DNA of 64,000 nt from Streptococcus pneumoniae (GTDB lineage: Bacteria; Bacillota; Bacilli; Lactobacillales; Streptococcaceae). Location of the stretch: assembly GCF_001113365.1 (NCBI RefSeq), contig NZ_CKYA01000001.1:131501-195500 (forward strand). Direction: 5' to 3'. Numbering within the stretch: the stretch's first letter is position 1; the number at the start of each line of letters is the position of its first letter. The notes under the pieces were generated by a model. That model did not search any database. It saw only the letters and a program-made list of their open reading frames with translations, and had not been told where the DNA came from. Shown piece by piece: positions 51,055-60,092 of the stretch. Position numbers and translations under genes: made by a program.

Positions 51055-52428
51055 ATGGCTAGAGAAGGCTTTTTTACAGGTCTAGATATTGGAACAAGCT
51101 CTGTCAAGGTGCTTGTAGCCGAGAAGAGAAATGGTGAATTAAATGTAATTGGCGTGAGTAATGCCAAAAGTAAAGGTGTAAAGGATGGAATTATTGTTGA
51201 TATTGATGCAGCAGCAACTGCTATCAAATCAGCTATTTCCCAAGCAGAAGAAAAGGCAGGCATTTCGATTAAATCAGTGAATGTCGGCTTGCCTGGTAAT
51301 CTTTTGCAGGTAGAACCAACTCAAGGGATGATTCCAGTAACATCTGATACCAAGGAAATTACGGATCAAGATGTTGAAAATGTTGTCAAATCAGCTTTGA
51401 CAAAGAGTATGACACCTGACCGTGAAGTCATTACCTTTATTCCTGAAGAATTTATTGTGGATGGTTTCCAAGGGATTCGTGACCCACGTGGCATGATGGG
51501 GGTTCGCCTTGAAATGCGTGGTTTGCTTTATACAGGCCCTCGTACTATCTTGCACAATTTGCGTAAGACGGTTGAGCGTGCAGGTGTTCAGGTTGAAAAT
51601 GTTATCATTTCACCACTAGCAATGGTTCAATCAGTTTTGAACGAAGGTGAACGTGAATTTGGTGCTACAGTGATTGATATGGGGGCAGGTCAAACGACTG
51701 TCGCTACAATCCGTAACCAAGAACTTCAGTTCACCAATATTCTCCAAGAAGGTGGAGATTATGTAACTAAGGATATCTCTAAAGTCTTGAAAACTTCTCA
51801 GAAGTTGGCTGAAGGTTTGAAATTAAACTATGGAGAGGCTTACCCTCCTCTTGCAAGCAAAGAAACCTTCCAAGTAGAAGTTATTGGAGAAGTAGAAGCA
51901 GTCGAAGTGACGGAAGCCTACTTGTCAGAAATTATTTCTGCACGAATCAAGCACATCCTTGAACAAATTAAGCAAGAATTAGATAGAAGACGTCTATTGG
52001 AGCTCCCTGGTGGCATTGTCTTAATCGGTGGAAATGCTATTTTACCGGGTATGGTAGAATTGGCTCAAGAAGTCTTTGGCGTTCGTGTCAAACTCTATGT
52101 TCCAAACCAAGTTGGTATTCGTAATCCGGCCTTTGCGCATGTGATTAGTTTATCAGAATTTGCTGGACAATTGACAGAAGTCAATCTTTTGGCTCAACGA
52201 GCAGTCAAGGGTGAAGTTGCTCTGACTCATCAACCAATTAGTTTTGGGGGAATGATTCAGAAAACAGCTCAGTTTGTACAATCAACGCCTGTTCAACCAG
52301 CTCCTGCTCCAGAAGTAGAGCCGGTGGCGCCTACAGAACCAATGGCGGATTTCCAACAAGCTTCACAAAATAAACCGAAATTAGCAGATCGTTTCCGTGG
52401 CTTGATCGGAAGCATGTTTGACGAATAA
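51055..52428 (+). CDS. ftsA: Cell division protein FtsA
   Basis: A 457-residue actin-like protein that tethers FtsZ to the membrane. It has the actin ATPase motif LDIGTSSVKV at the N-terminus, a phosphate-2 motif VIDMGAGQTTVA and the adenosine motif VLIGGNAILPGM. A Pro/Glu-rich linker precedes the C-terminal membrane amphipathic helix KLADRFRGLIGSMF. The cluster ftsA-ftsZ-ylmE-sepF-ylmG-ylmH-divIVA is the usual streptococcal order. Confidence 0.97.
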   Translation: MAREGFFTGLDIGTSSVKVLVAEKRNGELNVIGVSNAKSKGVKDGIIVDIDAAATAIKSAISQAEEKAGISIKSVNVGLPGNLLQVEPTQGMIPVTSDTKEITDQDVENVVKSALTKSMTPDREVITFIPEEFIVDGFQGIRDPRGMMGVRLEMRGLLYTGPRTILHNLRKTVERAGVQVENVIISPLAMVQSVLNEGEREFGATVIDMGAGQTTVATIRNQELQFTNILQEGGDYVTKDISKVLKTSQKLAEGLKLNYGEAYPPLASKETFQVEVIGEVEAVEVTEAYLSEIISARIKHILEQIKQELDRRRLLELPGGIVLIGGNAILPGMVELAQEVFGVRVKLYVPNQVGIRNPAFAHVISLSEFAGQLTEVNLLAQRAVKGEVALTHQPISFGGMIQKTAQFVQSTPVQPAPAPEVEPVAPTEPMADFQQASQNKPKLADRFRGLIGSMFDE

Positions 52429-52444
52429 AGAGGAAAAATAAATT

Positions 52445-53704
52445 ATGACATTTTCATTTGATACAGCTGCTGCTCAAGGTGCAGTGATTAAGGTAATTGG
52501 TGTCGGTGGAGGTGGTGGCAATGCCATCAACCGTATGGTCGACGAAGGTGTTACAGGCGTAGAATTTATCGCAGCAAACACAGATGTACAAGCATTGAGT
52601 AGTACAAAAGCTGAGACTGTTATTCAGTTGGGACCTAAATTGACTCGTGGTTTGGGTGCAGGAGGTCAACCTGAGGTTGGTCGTAAAGCTGCTGAAGAAA
52701 GCGAAGAAACACTGACGGAAGCTATCAGTGGCGCAGATATGGTCTTCATCACTGCTGGTATGGGAGGAGGCTCTGGAACTGGAGCTGCTCCTGTTATTGC
52801 TCGTATCGCCAAAGATTTAGGTGCTCTTACAGTTGGTGTTGTAACACGTCCCTTTGGTTTTGAAGGAAGCAAGCGTGGACAATTTGCTGTTGAAGGAATC
52901 AACCAACTTCGTGAGCATGTAGATACTCTATTGATTATTTCAAACAACAACTTGCTTGAAATTGTTGATAAGAAAACACCGCTCTTGGAGGCTCTTAGCG
53001 AAGCGGATAACGTACTTCGTCAAGGTGTTCAAGGGATTACTGATTTGATTACCAATCCAGGATTGATTAACCTTGACTTTGCCGATGTGAAAACAGTTAT
53101 GGCAAATAAAGGGAATGCTCTTATGGGTATTGGTATCGGTAGTGGAGAAGAACGTGTTGTTGAAGCAGCACGTAAGGCAATTTACTCTCCACTTCTTGAA
53201 ACAACAATTGATGGAGCAGAAGATGTGATTGTCAACGTAACTGGTGGTCTTGACTTAACCTTGATTGAAGCAGAAGAGGCTTCACAAATTGTGAACCAGG
53301 CGGCAGGTCAAGGAGTGAACATCTGGCTCGGTACTTCAATTGATGAAAGTATGCGTGATGAAATTCGTGTAACAGTTGTTGCAACGGGTGTTCGTCAAGA
53401 CCGCGTAGAGAAGGTTGTTGCTCCACAAGCTAGACCGACTACTAACTACCGTGAGACAGTGAAACCAGCTCATTCACATGGCTTTGATCGTCATTTTGAT
53501 ATGGCAGAAACAGCTGAATTGCCAAAACAAAATCCACGTCGTTTGGAACCAACTCAGGCATCTGCTTTTGGTGATTGGGATCTTCGCCGTGAATCGATTG
53601 TTCGTACAACAGATTCAGTCGTTTCTCCAGTTGAACGCTTTGAAGCCCCAACATCACAAGATGAAGATGAATTGGATACACCTCCATTTTTCAAAAATCG
53701 TTAA
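52445..53704 (+). CDS. ftsZ: Cell division protein FtsZ
   Basis: A 419-residue tubulin-like GTPase that forms the Z-ring. The tubulin signature GGGSGTG (in AGMGGGSGTGAAPV, about 105-112) and the GTP-binding GVGGGGGNAI near the N-terminus are intact. A variable linker leads to the conserved C-terminal peptide DTPPFFKNR that binds FtsA and SepF. It is 16 nt from ftsA. Confidence 0.98.
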   Translation: MTFSFDTAAAQGAVIKVIGVGGGGGNAINRMVDEGVTGVEFIAANTDVQALSSTKAETVIQLGPKLTRGLGAGGQPEVGRKAAEESEETLTEAISGADMVFITAGMGGGSGTGAAPVIARIAKDLGALTVGVVTRPFGFEGSKRGQFAVEGINQLREHVDTLLIISNNNLLEIVDKKTPLLEALSEADNVLRQGVQGITDLITNPGLINLDFADVKTVMANKGNALMGIGIGSGEERVVEAARKAIYSPLLETTIDGAEDVIVNVTGGLDLTLIEAEEASQIVNQAAGQGVNIWLGTSIDESMRDEIRVTVVATGVRQDRVEKVVAPQARPTTNYRETVKPAHSHGFDRHFDMAETAELPKQNPRRLEPTQASAFGDWDLRRESIVRTTDSVVSPVERFEAPTSQDEDELDTPPFFKNR

Positions 53705-53708
53705 GTAA

Positions 53709-54380
53709 ATGAATGTAAAAGAAAATACAGAACGTGTTTTTCGAGAAGTTGCAGAGGCTAGTCTGAGTGCTCATCGAGAGAGTGGTTCAGTCTCTGTCAT
53801 TGCAGTTACCAAGTACGTAGATGTACCGACAGCGGAAGCCTTGCTTCCGCTAGGTGTTCATCATATCGGTGAAAATCGTGTCGATAAGTTTCTGGAAAAA
53901 TATGAAGCTTTAAAAGATCGAGATGTGACTTGGCATTTGATTGGTACCTTGCAAAGACGTAAGGTGAAAGATGTCATACAATTTGTCGATTATTTCCATG
54001 CCTTGGATTCCGTCAAGCTAGCAGAGGAAATACAAAAAAGAAGTGACCGAGTCATCAAGTGTTTCCTTCAAGTAAATATTTCTAAAGAAGAAAGCAAACA
54101 CGGCTTTTCGAGAGAGGAACTGCTGGAAATCTTGCCAGAGTTAGCCAGACTAGATAAGATTGAATATGTTGGTTTAATGACGATGGCACCTTTTGAGGCT
54201 AGCAGTGAGCAGTTGAAAGAAATTTTCAAGGCGACCCAAGATTTGCAAAGAGAAATTCAAGAAAAACAAATTCCAAATATGCCTATGACCGAGTTAAGTA
54301 TGGGAATGAGTCGTGATTATAAAGAAGCGATTCAATTCGGTTCCACCTTTGTTCGTATAGGTACATCATTTTTTAAGTAG
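53709..54380 (+). CDS. ylmE: YggS-family PLP-binding protein (YlmE)
   Basis: A 223-residue fold-III PLP protein. The PLP lysine is in AVTKYVDVPTA (about 34-44) and the GIGENRVDKF-like segment HHIGENRVDKF is typical of YggS. The family keeps PLP and amino-acid pools balanced and is not itself a division protein. It starts 4 nt after ftsZ and has no strong ribosome site of its own. Confidence 0.92.
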   Translation: MNVKENTERVFREVAEASLSAHRESGSVSVIAVTKYVDVPTAEALLPLGVHHIGENRVDKFLEKYEALKDRDVTWHLIGTLQRRKVKDVIQFVDYFHALDSVKLAEEIQKRSDRVIKCFLQVNISKEESKHGFSREELLEILPELARLDKIEYVGLMTMAPFEASSEQLKEIFKATQDLQREIQEKQIPNMPMTELSMGMSRDYKEAIQFGSTFVRIGTSFFK

Positions 54381-54389
54381 GAGAGAACC

Positions 54390-54929
54390 ATGTCTTTAAA
54401 AGATAGATTCGATAGATTTATAGATTATTTTACGGAGGATGAGGATTCAAGTCTCCCTTATGAAAAAAGAGATGAGCCTGTGTTAACTCCAGTAAACTCT
54501 TCACAGGAACCGGCTCTCCCAATCACTCAAACTCCACAATCAGCTGGAACAAAGGAGAACAATATCACCAGACTTCATGCAAGACAACAGGAATTGGCAA
54601 ATCAGAGTCAGCGTGCAACTGATAAGGTCATTATAGATGTTCGTTATCCTAGAAAATATGAAGACGCAACAGAAATTGTTGATTTATTGGCAGGAAACGA
54701 AAGTATCTTGATTGATTTTCAATATATGACTGAAGTGCAGGCTCGTCGTTGTTTGGATTACCTGGATGGGGCTTGCCATGTTCTAGCTGGAAGTCTGAAA
54801 AAAGTAGCTTCTACCATGTATCTGTTGACACCAGTGAATGTTATTGTGAATGTAGAAGATATTCGTTTGCCAGATGAAGATCAACAGGGTGAGTTTGATT
54901 TTGATATGAGACGAAATAGAGTACGATAA
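54390..54929 (+). CDS. sepF: Cell division protein SepF
   Basis: A 179-residue SepF that anchors and bundles FtsZ. It has an N-terminal membrane-binding amphipathic helix (MSLKDRFDRFIDYF), a flexible Ser/Pro/Thr linker (about 20-85) and a globular C-terminal domain with the FQYMTEVQARRCLDYLDGAC stretch. The last base overlaps the start of the next gene. Confidence 0.94.
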   Translation: MSLKDRFDRFIDYFTEDEDSSLPYEKRDEPVLTPVNSSQEPALPITQTPQSAGTKENNITRLHARQQELANQSQRATDKVIIDVRYPRKYEDATEIVDLLAGNESILIDFQYMTEVQARRCLDYLDGACHVLAGSLKKVASTMYLLTPVNVIVNVEDIRLPDEDQQGEFDFDMRRNRVR

Positions 54930-55192
54930 TGATTTTTTTAATTCGTATGATTTATAATGCAGTGGATATTTACTCCCTGATTTTGGTAGCCTTTGCTGTC
55001 ATGTCTTGGTTTCCAGGCGCCTACGAATCCAGTTTGGGTCGTTGGATTGTAGCGTTGGTAAAACCAGTGCTTGCTCCCTTGCAACGCCTGCCTTTACAGA
55101 TAGTGGGCCTTGATTTATCTGTTTGGGTTGCGATTGTTTTGGTTCGATTTTTAGGAGAAAACCTAGTCCGTTTTCTGGCGATGATAGGATGA
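54929..55192 (+). CDS. ylmG: YggT/YlmG family membrane protein
   Basis: An 87-residue protein with two hydrophobic helices and the YggT-type segment WFPGAYESSLGRWIVALVKPVLAPLQRL. Location next to sepF and ylmH is conserved; the role in division or membrane transport is unclear. Its stop overlaps the next ATG (ATGA), implying coupling. Confidence 0.9.
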   Translation: MIFLIRMIYNAVDIYSLILVAFAVMSWFPGAYESSLGRWIVALVKPVLAPLQRLPLQIVGLDLSVWVAIVLVRFLGENLVRFLAMIG

Positions 55193-55974
55193 ATAAAGGG
55201 ATTTATCAGCATTTCTCCATAGAAGATCGTCCCTTTCTTGACAAGGGAATGGAATGGATAAAGAAGGTAGAAGATAGCTATGCTCCTTTTTTAACTCCTT
55301 TTATCAATCCTCATCAGGAGAAGCTATTAAAGATTTTGGCCAAAACCTATGGTCTTGCTTGTAGTAGTAGTGGGGAATTTGTCTCGAGTGAGTATGTTCG
55401 AGTTTTATTATACCCAGATTATTTCCAACCAGAGTTTTCAGATTTTGAAATATCTCTTCAGGAAATTGTGTATTCCAATAAATTTGAACATTTAACGCAT
55501 GCTAAGATTTTAGGGACAGTCATCAATCAATTAGGGATTGAACGGAAACTTTTTGGAGATATCCTAGTAGATGAAGAACGGGCGCAGATTATGATTAATC
55601 AGCAGTTTCTTCTTCTCTTTCAAGATGGATTAAAGAAAATTGGCCGTATACCTGTTTCGCTGGAGGAACGTCCTTTCGCCGAGAAAATAGATAAGCTAGA
55701 ACAGTATCGAGAACTGGATTTATCTGTGTCTAGTTTTCGATTAGATGTTCTTTTATCAAATGTTTTGAAACTATCTAGGAATCAAGCAAACCAGTTGATT
55801 GAAAAGAAACTTGTCCAAGTAAATTATCATGTGGTAGACAAATCAGATTACACTGTTCAAGTTGGAGATTTGATTAGTGTGAGAAAATTTGGTCGCTTGA
55901 GATTACTTCAAGATAAGGGACAAACGAAAAAAGAGAAGAAAAAAATAACCGTCCAGTTATTATTAAGTAAGTGA
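55189..55974 (+). CDS. ylmH: S4-domain RNA-binding protein YlmH
   Basis: A 261-residue protein: an N-terminal domain (about 1-175) and a C-terminal S4 RNA-binding domain (about 181-245, SSFRLDVLLSNVLKLSRNQANQLI). YlmH relatives rescue stalled ribosomes and act with large-subunit quality control. I start it at ATG 55189, overlapping ylmG by 4 nt; an earlier frame start at 55123 lacks family similarity. Confidence 0.9.
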   Translation: MNKGIYQHFSIEDRPFLDKGMEWIKKVEDSYAPFLTPFINPHQEKLLKILAKTYGLACSSSGEFVSSEYVRVLLYPDYFQPEFSDFEISLQEIVYSNKFEHLTHAKILGTVINQLGIERKLFGDILVDEERAQIMINQQFLLLFQDGLKKIGRIPVSLEERPFAEKIDKLEQYRELDLSVSSFRLDVLLSNVLKLSRNQANQLIEKKLVQVNYHVVDKSDYTVQVGDLISVRKFGRLRLLQDKGQTKKEKKKITVQLLLSK

Positions 55975-55982
55975 GGAATAGA

Positions 55983-56864
55983 ATGCCAATTACATCATTA
56001 GAAATAAAGGACAAGACCTTTGGAACTCGATTCAGAGGCTTTGATCCAGAAGAAGTCGATGAATTTTTAGATATTGTGGTTCGTGATTACGAAGATCTTG
56101 TTCGTGCGAATCATGATAAAGATTTGCGTATTAAGAGTTTAGAAGAGCGTTTGTCTTACTTTGACGAAATGAAAGATTCATTGAGCCAGTCTGTATTGAT
56201 TGCCCAAGACACAGCTGAGCGAGTGAAACAAGCAGCACATGAACGTTCAAACAATATCATTCATCAAGCAGAGCAGGATGCGCAACGCTTGTTGGAAGAA
56301 GCTAAATATAAGGCAAACGAGATTCTTCGTCAAGCAACAGACAATGCTAAGAAAGTTGCTGTTGAAACAGAAGAATTGAAGAATAAGAGCCGTGTCTTCC
56401 ACCAACGTCTCAAATCTACAATTGAGAGTCAGTTGGCTATTGTTGAATCTTCAGATTGGGAAGATATTCTCCGTCCAACAGCTACTTATCTTCAAACCAG
56501 TGATGAAGCCTTTAAAGAAGTGGTTAGTGAAGTACTTGGAGAACCGATTCCAGCTCCAATTGAGGAAGAACCAATTGATATGACACGTCAGTTCTCTCAA
56601 GCAGAAATGGCAGAGTTACAGGCGCGTATTGAGGCAGCCAATAAAGAATTGGCTGAATTTGAAGCTCAGGCTAAACAGGAAGTGGAAGCTCCAACTCCTG
56701 TAGTGAGTCCTCAAGTTGAAGAAGAGCCTGCTCATCCAGTTGGTCCAATGTACGAAGAACCAGAAGTAGCTCCAAGCCATTATTCAGGACCAACACCAGC
56801 TACAGAAACGTTTGATTCAGCACCAGGATTTGAAGCACCGCAAGAATCCGTTACAATTTTATAA
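55983..56864 (+). CDS. divIVA: Cell division protein DivIVA
   Basis: A 293-residue DivIVA. The conserved N-terminus PITSLEIKDKTFGTRFRGFDPEEVDEFLD (membrane-curvature binding, about 2-30) is followed by a long coiled coil (about 30-195) and a Pro/Glu-rich C-terminal tail (about 200-293). In streptococci DivIVA coordinates division and polar growth and is phosphorylated by StkP on the tail. The start is ATG 55983 after GAGGAATA; an earlier GTG-type frame at 55971 overlaps ylmH. Confidence 0.95.
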   Translation: MPITSLEIKDKTFGTRFRGFDPEEVDEFLDIVVRDYEDLVRANHDKDLRIKSLEERLSYFDEMKDSLSQSVLIAQDTAERVKQAAHERSNNIIHQAEQDAQRLLEEAKYKANEILRQATDNAKKVAVETEELKNKSRVFHQRLKSTIESQLAIVESSDWEDILRPTATYLQTSDEAFKEVVSEVLGEPIPAPIEEEPIDMTRQFSQAEMAELQARIEAANKELAEFEAQAKQEVEAPTPVVSPQVEEEPAHPVGPMYEEPEVAPSHYSGPTPATETFDSAPGFEAPQESVTIL

Positions 56865-56879
56865 GAAATATTCTGAGAA

Positions 56880-57095
56880 CAATATCTTATCCTTATATTT
56901 CCAGCGAGCAGGAGATGGTGTGAGTCCTGCATTCCCTAATGATAAGATTATCCTCTCAAAAACTCAAGTCTGAAGCTAGTAAGATTTGACGTTCCCCACG
57001 TTACGGGATAAGAGGGAGAAAGACTAAATCTTTTTCCGAATAAAGGTGGTACCACGATTTTCGTCCTTTTTGGCAGTCGTGGTTTTTAATTTGTT
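56880..57095 (+). promoter_or_regulatory. T-box riboswitch upstream of ileS
   Basis: A long leader with the canonical T-box core (aaaggtggtaccacga at 57044-57059) and a terminator stem ccacga / tcgtgg followed by a T-run (57054-57088). Stem I occupies about 56890-56960. ATC codons occur in the specifier-loop region (e.g. 56950-56952), consistent with sensing uncharged tRNA-Ile. The specifier codon itself is only inferred. Confidence 0.88.
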
Positions 57096-57116
57096 ATTAT
57101 TTATAAAGGAGATACC

Positions 57117-59909
57117 ATGAAACTCAAAGATACCCTTAATCTTGGGAAAACAGCTTTCCCAATGCGTGCAGGCCTTCCTACCAAAGAGCCAGTTTGGCAA
57201 AAGGAATGGGAAGATGCAAAACTTTACCAACGTCGTCAAGAATTGAACCAAGGAAAACCTCATTTCACCTTGCATGATGGCCCTCCATACGCTAACGGAA
57301 ATATCCACGTTGGACATGCTATGAACAAGATTTCAAAAGATATCATTGTTCGCTCAAAATCTATGTCAGGATTTTACGCGCCATTTATTCCTGGTTGGGA
57401 TACTCATGGTCTGCCAATCGAGCAAGTTTTGGCAAAACAAGGTGTCAAACGTAAAGAAATGGACTTGGTTGAGTACTTGAAACTTTGCCGTGAATATGCT
57501 CTTTCTCAAGTAGATAAACAACGTGAAGACTTTAAACGTTTGGGTGTTTCTGGTGACTGGGAAAATCCATATGTGACTTTGACTCCTGACTATGAGGCAG
57601 CTCAAATCCGTGTATTTGGTGAGATGGCTAATAAAGGTTATATCTACCGTGGTGCAAAACCAGTTTACTGGTCTTGGTCATCTGAGTCTGCCCTTGCTGA
57701 AGCAGAGATTGAATACCATGACTTGGTTTCAACTTCTCTTTACTATGCCAATAAGGTAAAAGATGGCAAAGGTGTTCTAGATACAGATACTTATATCGTC
57801 GTTTGGACAACTACTCCATTTACTATCACAGCTTCTCGTGGTTTAACTGTCGGAGCGGATATTGATTACGTCTTGGTTCAACCTGCTGGTGAAGCTCGTA
57901 AGTTTGTCGTTGCTGCAGAATTGTTGACTAGCTTGTCTGGGAAATTTGACTGGGCTGATGTGCAAGTTTTAGCAACTTACCGTGGTCAAGAACTCAACCA
58001 CATCGTAACAGAACACCCATGGGATATAGCTGTAGATGAATTGGTTATCCTTGGTGACCACGTTACAACTGACTCTGGTACAGGTATTGTCCATACAGCC
58101 CCAGGTTTCGGTGAGGATGACTACAATGTTGGTATTGCTAATGGTCTTGAAGTCGCAGTGACTGTTGACGAACGTGGTATCATGATGGCTAATGCTGGTG
58201 CTGAGTTTGAAGGCCAGTTCTACGACAAGGTTGTACCAACTGTTATTGAAAAACTTGGTAGCCTCCTTCTTGCTCAAGAAGAAATCTCTCACTCATATCC
58301 ATTTGACTGGCGTACCAAGAAACCAATTATCTGGCGTGCAGTACCACAATGGTTTGCCTCAGTTTCTAAATTCCGCCAAGAAATCTTGGATGAAATTGAA
58401 AAAGTGAAATTCCACTCAGAATGGGGTAAAGTTCGTCTTTACAATATGATTCGTGACCGTGGCGATTGGGTTATCTCTCGTCAACGTGCTTGGGGTGTTC
58501 CACTTCCTATCTTCTATGCTGAAGATGGTACAGCTATCATGACTGCCGAAACGATTGAACATGTGGCTCAACTCTTTGAGGAACATGGTTCAAGCATTTG
58601 GTGGGAACGTGATGCCAAAGACCTCTTACCAGAAGGATTTACTCATCCAGGTTCACCAAATGGCGAATTCAAGAAAGAAACAGACATCATGGACGTTTGG
58701 TTTGACTCAGGTTCATCATGGAATGGAGTTGTAGTAAACCGTCCAGAGTTGACTTACCCAGCAGACCTTTACCTAGAAGGTTCTGACCAATACCGTGGTT
58801 GGTTCAACTCATCACTCATCACCTCAGTTGCTAACCATGGCGTAGCACCTTACAAACAAATCTTGTCACAAGGTTTTGCTCTTGACGGTAAAGGTGAGAA
58901 GATGTCTAAATCTCTTGGAAATACCATTGCTCCAAGCGATGTTGAAAAACAATTTGGTGCAGAAATCTTGCGTCTCTGGGTAACAAGCGTAGACTCAAGC
59001 AACGACGTGCGTATCTCTATGGATATCTTGAGCCAAGTTTCTGAAACTTACCGCAAGATCCGTAACACTCTTCGTTTCTTGATTGCCAATACATCTGACT
59101 TTAATCCAGCTCAAGATGCAGTCGCTTACGATGAACTTCGTTCAGTTGATAAGTACATGACGATTCGCTTTAACCAGCTTGTCAAGACCATTCGTGATGC
59201 TTATGCAAACTTTGAATTCTTGACAATCTATAAGGCATTGGTGAACTTTATCAACGTTGACTTGTCAGCCTTCTACCTTGATTTTGCCAAAGATGTTGTT
59301 TACATCGAAGGTGCCAAATCATTGGAACGCCGTCAAATGCAGACTGTCTTCTATGACATTCTTGTGAAAATTACCAAACTCTTGACACCAATCCTTCCTC
59401 ACACTGCGGAAGAAATCTGGTCATATCTTGAGTTTGAAGCTGAAGATTTTGTTCAATTGTCAGAATTACCAGAAGCTCAAACTTTTGCTAATCAGGAAGA
59501 AATCTTGGATACCTGGGCAGCCTTCATGGACTTCCGTGGACAAGCTCAAAAAGCCTTGGAAGAAGCGCGTAATGCCAAAGTAATCGGTAAATCACTTGAA
59601 GCTCACTTGACAGTTTATCCAAATGAAGTTGTGAAAACTCTACTCGAAGCAGTAAACAGCAATGTAGCTCAACTTTTGATCGTGTCAGACTTAACCATCG
59701 ATGAAGGACCAGCTCCAGAGAGTGCAGTAAGCTTTGAAGATGTTGCCTTTACAGTTGAACGCGCTGCAGGCCAAGTATGTGACCGTTGCCGTCGTATCGA
59801 CCCAACAACAGCAGAACGCAGCTACCACGCAGTTATCTGTGACCACTGTGCAAGCATCGTAGAAGAAAACTTTGCGGACGCTGTCGCAGAAGGATTTGAA
59901 GAGAAATAA
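57117..59909 (+). CDS. ileS: Isoleucyl-tRNA synthetase
   Basis: A 930-residue class I synthetase with HIGH-type motif (NIHVGHAMNK, near 62-71), KMSKS (GEKMSKSLGN, about 597-606) and the CP1 editing domain with TTPFT and the D...T editing residues between. The C-terminal zinc knuckles CDRCRR and CDHC end the protein. GGAGATACC precedes the ATG. It is controlled by the T-box directly upstream. Confidence 0.98.
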   Translation: MKLKDTLNLGKTAFPMRAGLPTKEPVWQKEWEDAKLYQRRQELNQGKPHFTLHDGPPYANGNIHVGHAMNKISKDIIVRSKSMSGFYAPFIPGWDTHGLPIEQVLAKQGVKRKEMDLVEYLKLCREYALSQVDKQREDFKRLGVSGDWENPYVTLTPDYEAAQIRVFGEMANKGYIYRGAKPVYWSWSSESALAEAEIEYHDLVSTSLYYANKVKDGKGVLDTDTYIVVWTTTPFTITASRGLTVGADIDYVLVQPAGEARKFVVAAELLTSLSGKFDWADVQVLATYRGQELNHIVTEHPWDIAVDELVILGDHVTTDSGTGIVHTAPGFGEDDYNVGIANGLEVAVTVDERGIMMANAGAEFEGQFYDKVVPTVIEKLGSLLLAQEEISHSYPFDWRTKKPIIWRAVPQWFASVSKFRQEILDEIEKVKFHSEWGKVRLYNMIRDRGDWVISRQRAWGVPLPIFYAEDGTAIMTAETIEHVAQLFEEHGSSIWWERDAKDLLPEGFTHPGSPNGEFKKETDIMDVWFDSGSSWNGVVVNRPELTYPADLYLEGSDQYRGWFNSSLITSVANHGVAPYKQILSQGFALDGKGEKMSKSLGNTIAPSDVEKQFGAEILRLWVTSVDSSNDVRISMDILSQVSETYRKIRNTLRFLIANTSDFNPAQDAVAYDELRSVDKYMTIRFNQLVKTIRDAYANFEFLTIYKALVNFINVDLSAFYLDFAKDVVYIEGAKSLERRQMQTVFYDILVKITKLLTPILPHTAEEIWSYLEFEAEDFVQLSELPEAQTFANQEEILDTWAAFMDFRGQAQKALEEARNAKVIGKSLEAHLTVYPNEVVKTLLEAVNSNVAQLLIVSDLTIDEGPAPESAVSFEDVAFTVERAAGQVCDRCRRIDPTTAERSYHAVICDHCASIVEENFADAVAEGFEEK

Positions 59910-60035
59910 GGTTGAAAAGTTTCTATGCGTCTAGTATATAAAAATCAGTTATTCCAAGTTTATAATCTCTCTTGTGAGATGCTAAAGTTTGATGAGAATT
60001 GGTTTTGCTAATACTAGGAGAAAGTAAGTATGCTA

Positions 60036-60064
60036 AAATCGCAAGATTGTTTTTCTTGCGATTT
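60036..60064 (+). terminator. Terminator after ileS
   Basis: aaatcgcaag / cttgcgattt, a perfect 10-bp stem with a T-rich loop and a short T-run. It lies 29 bp before the next ATG, so it may also attenuate that gene. Confidence 0.8.
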
Positions 60065-60092
60065 CTTAAACTAGTGAGGAAAAATAAACATT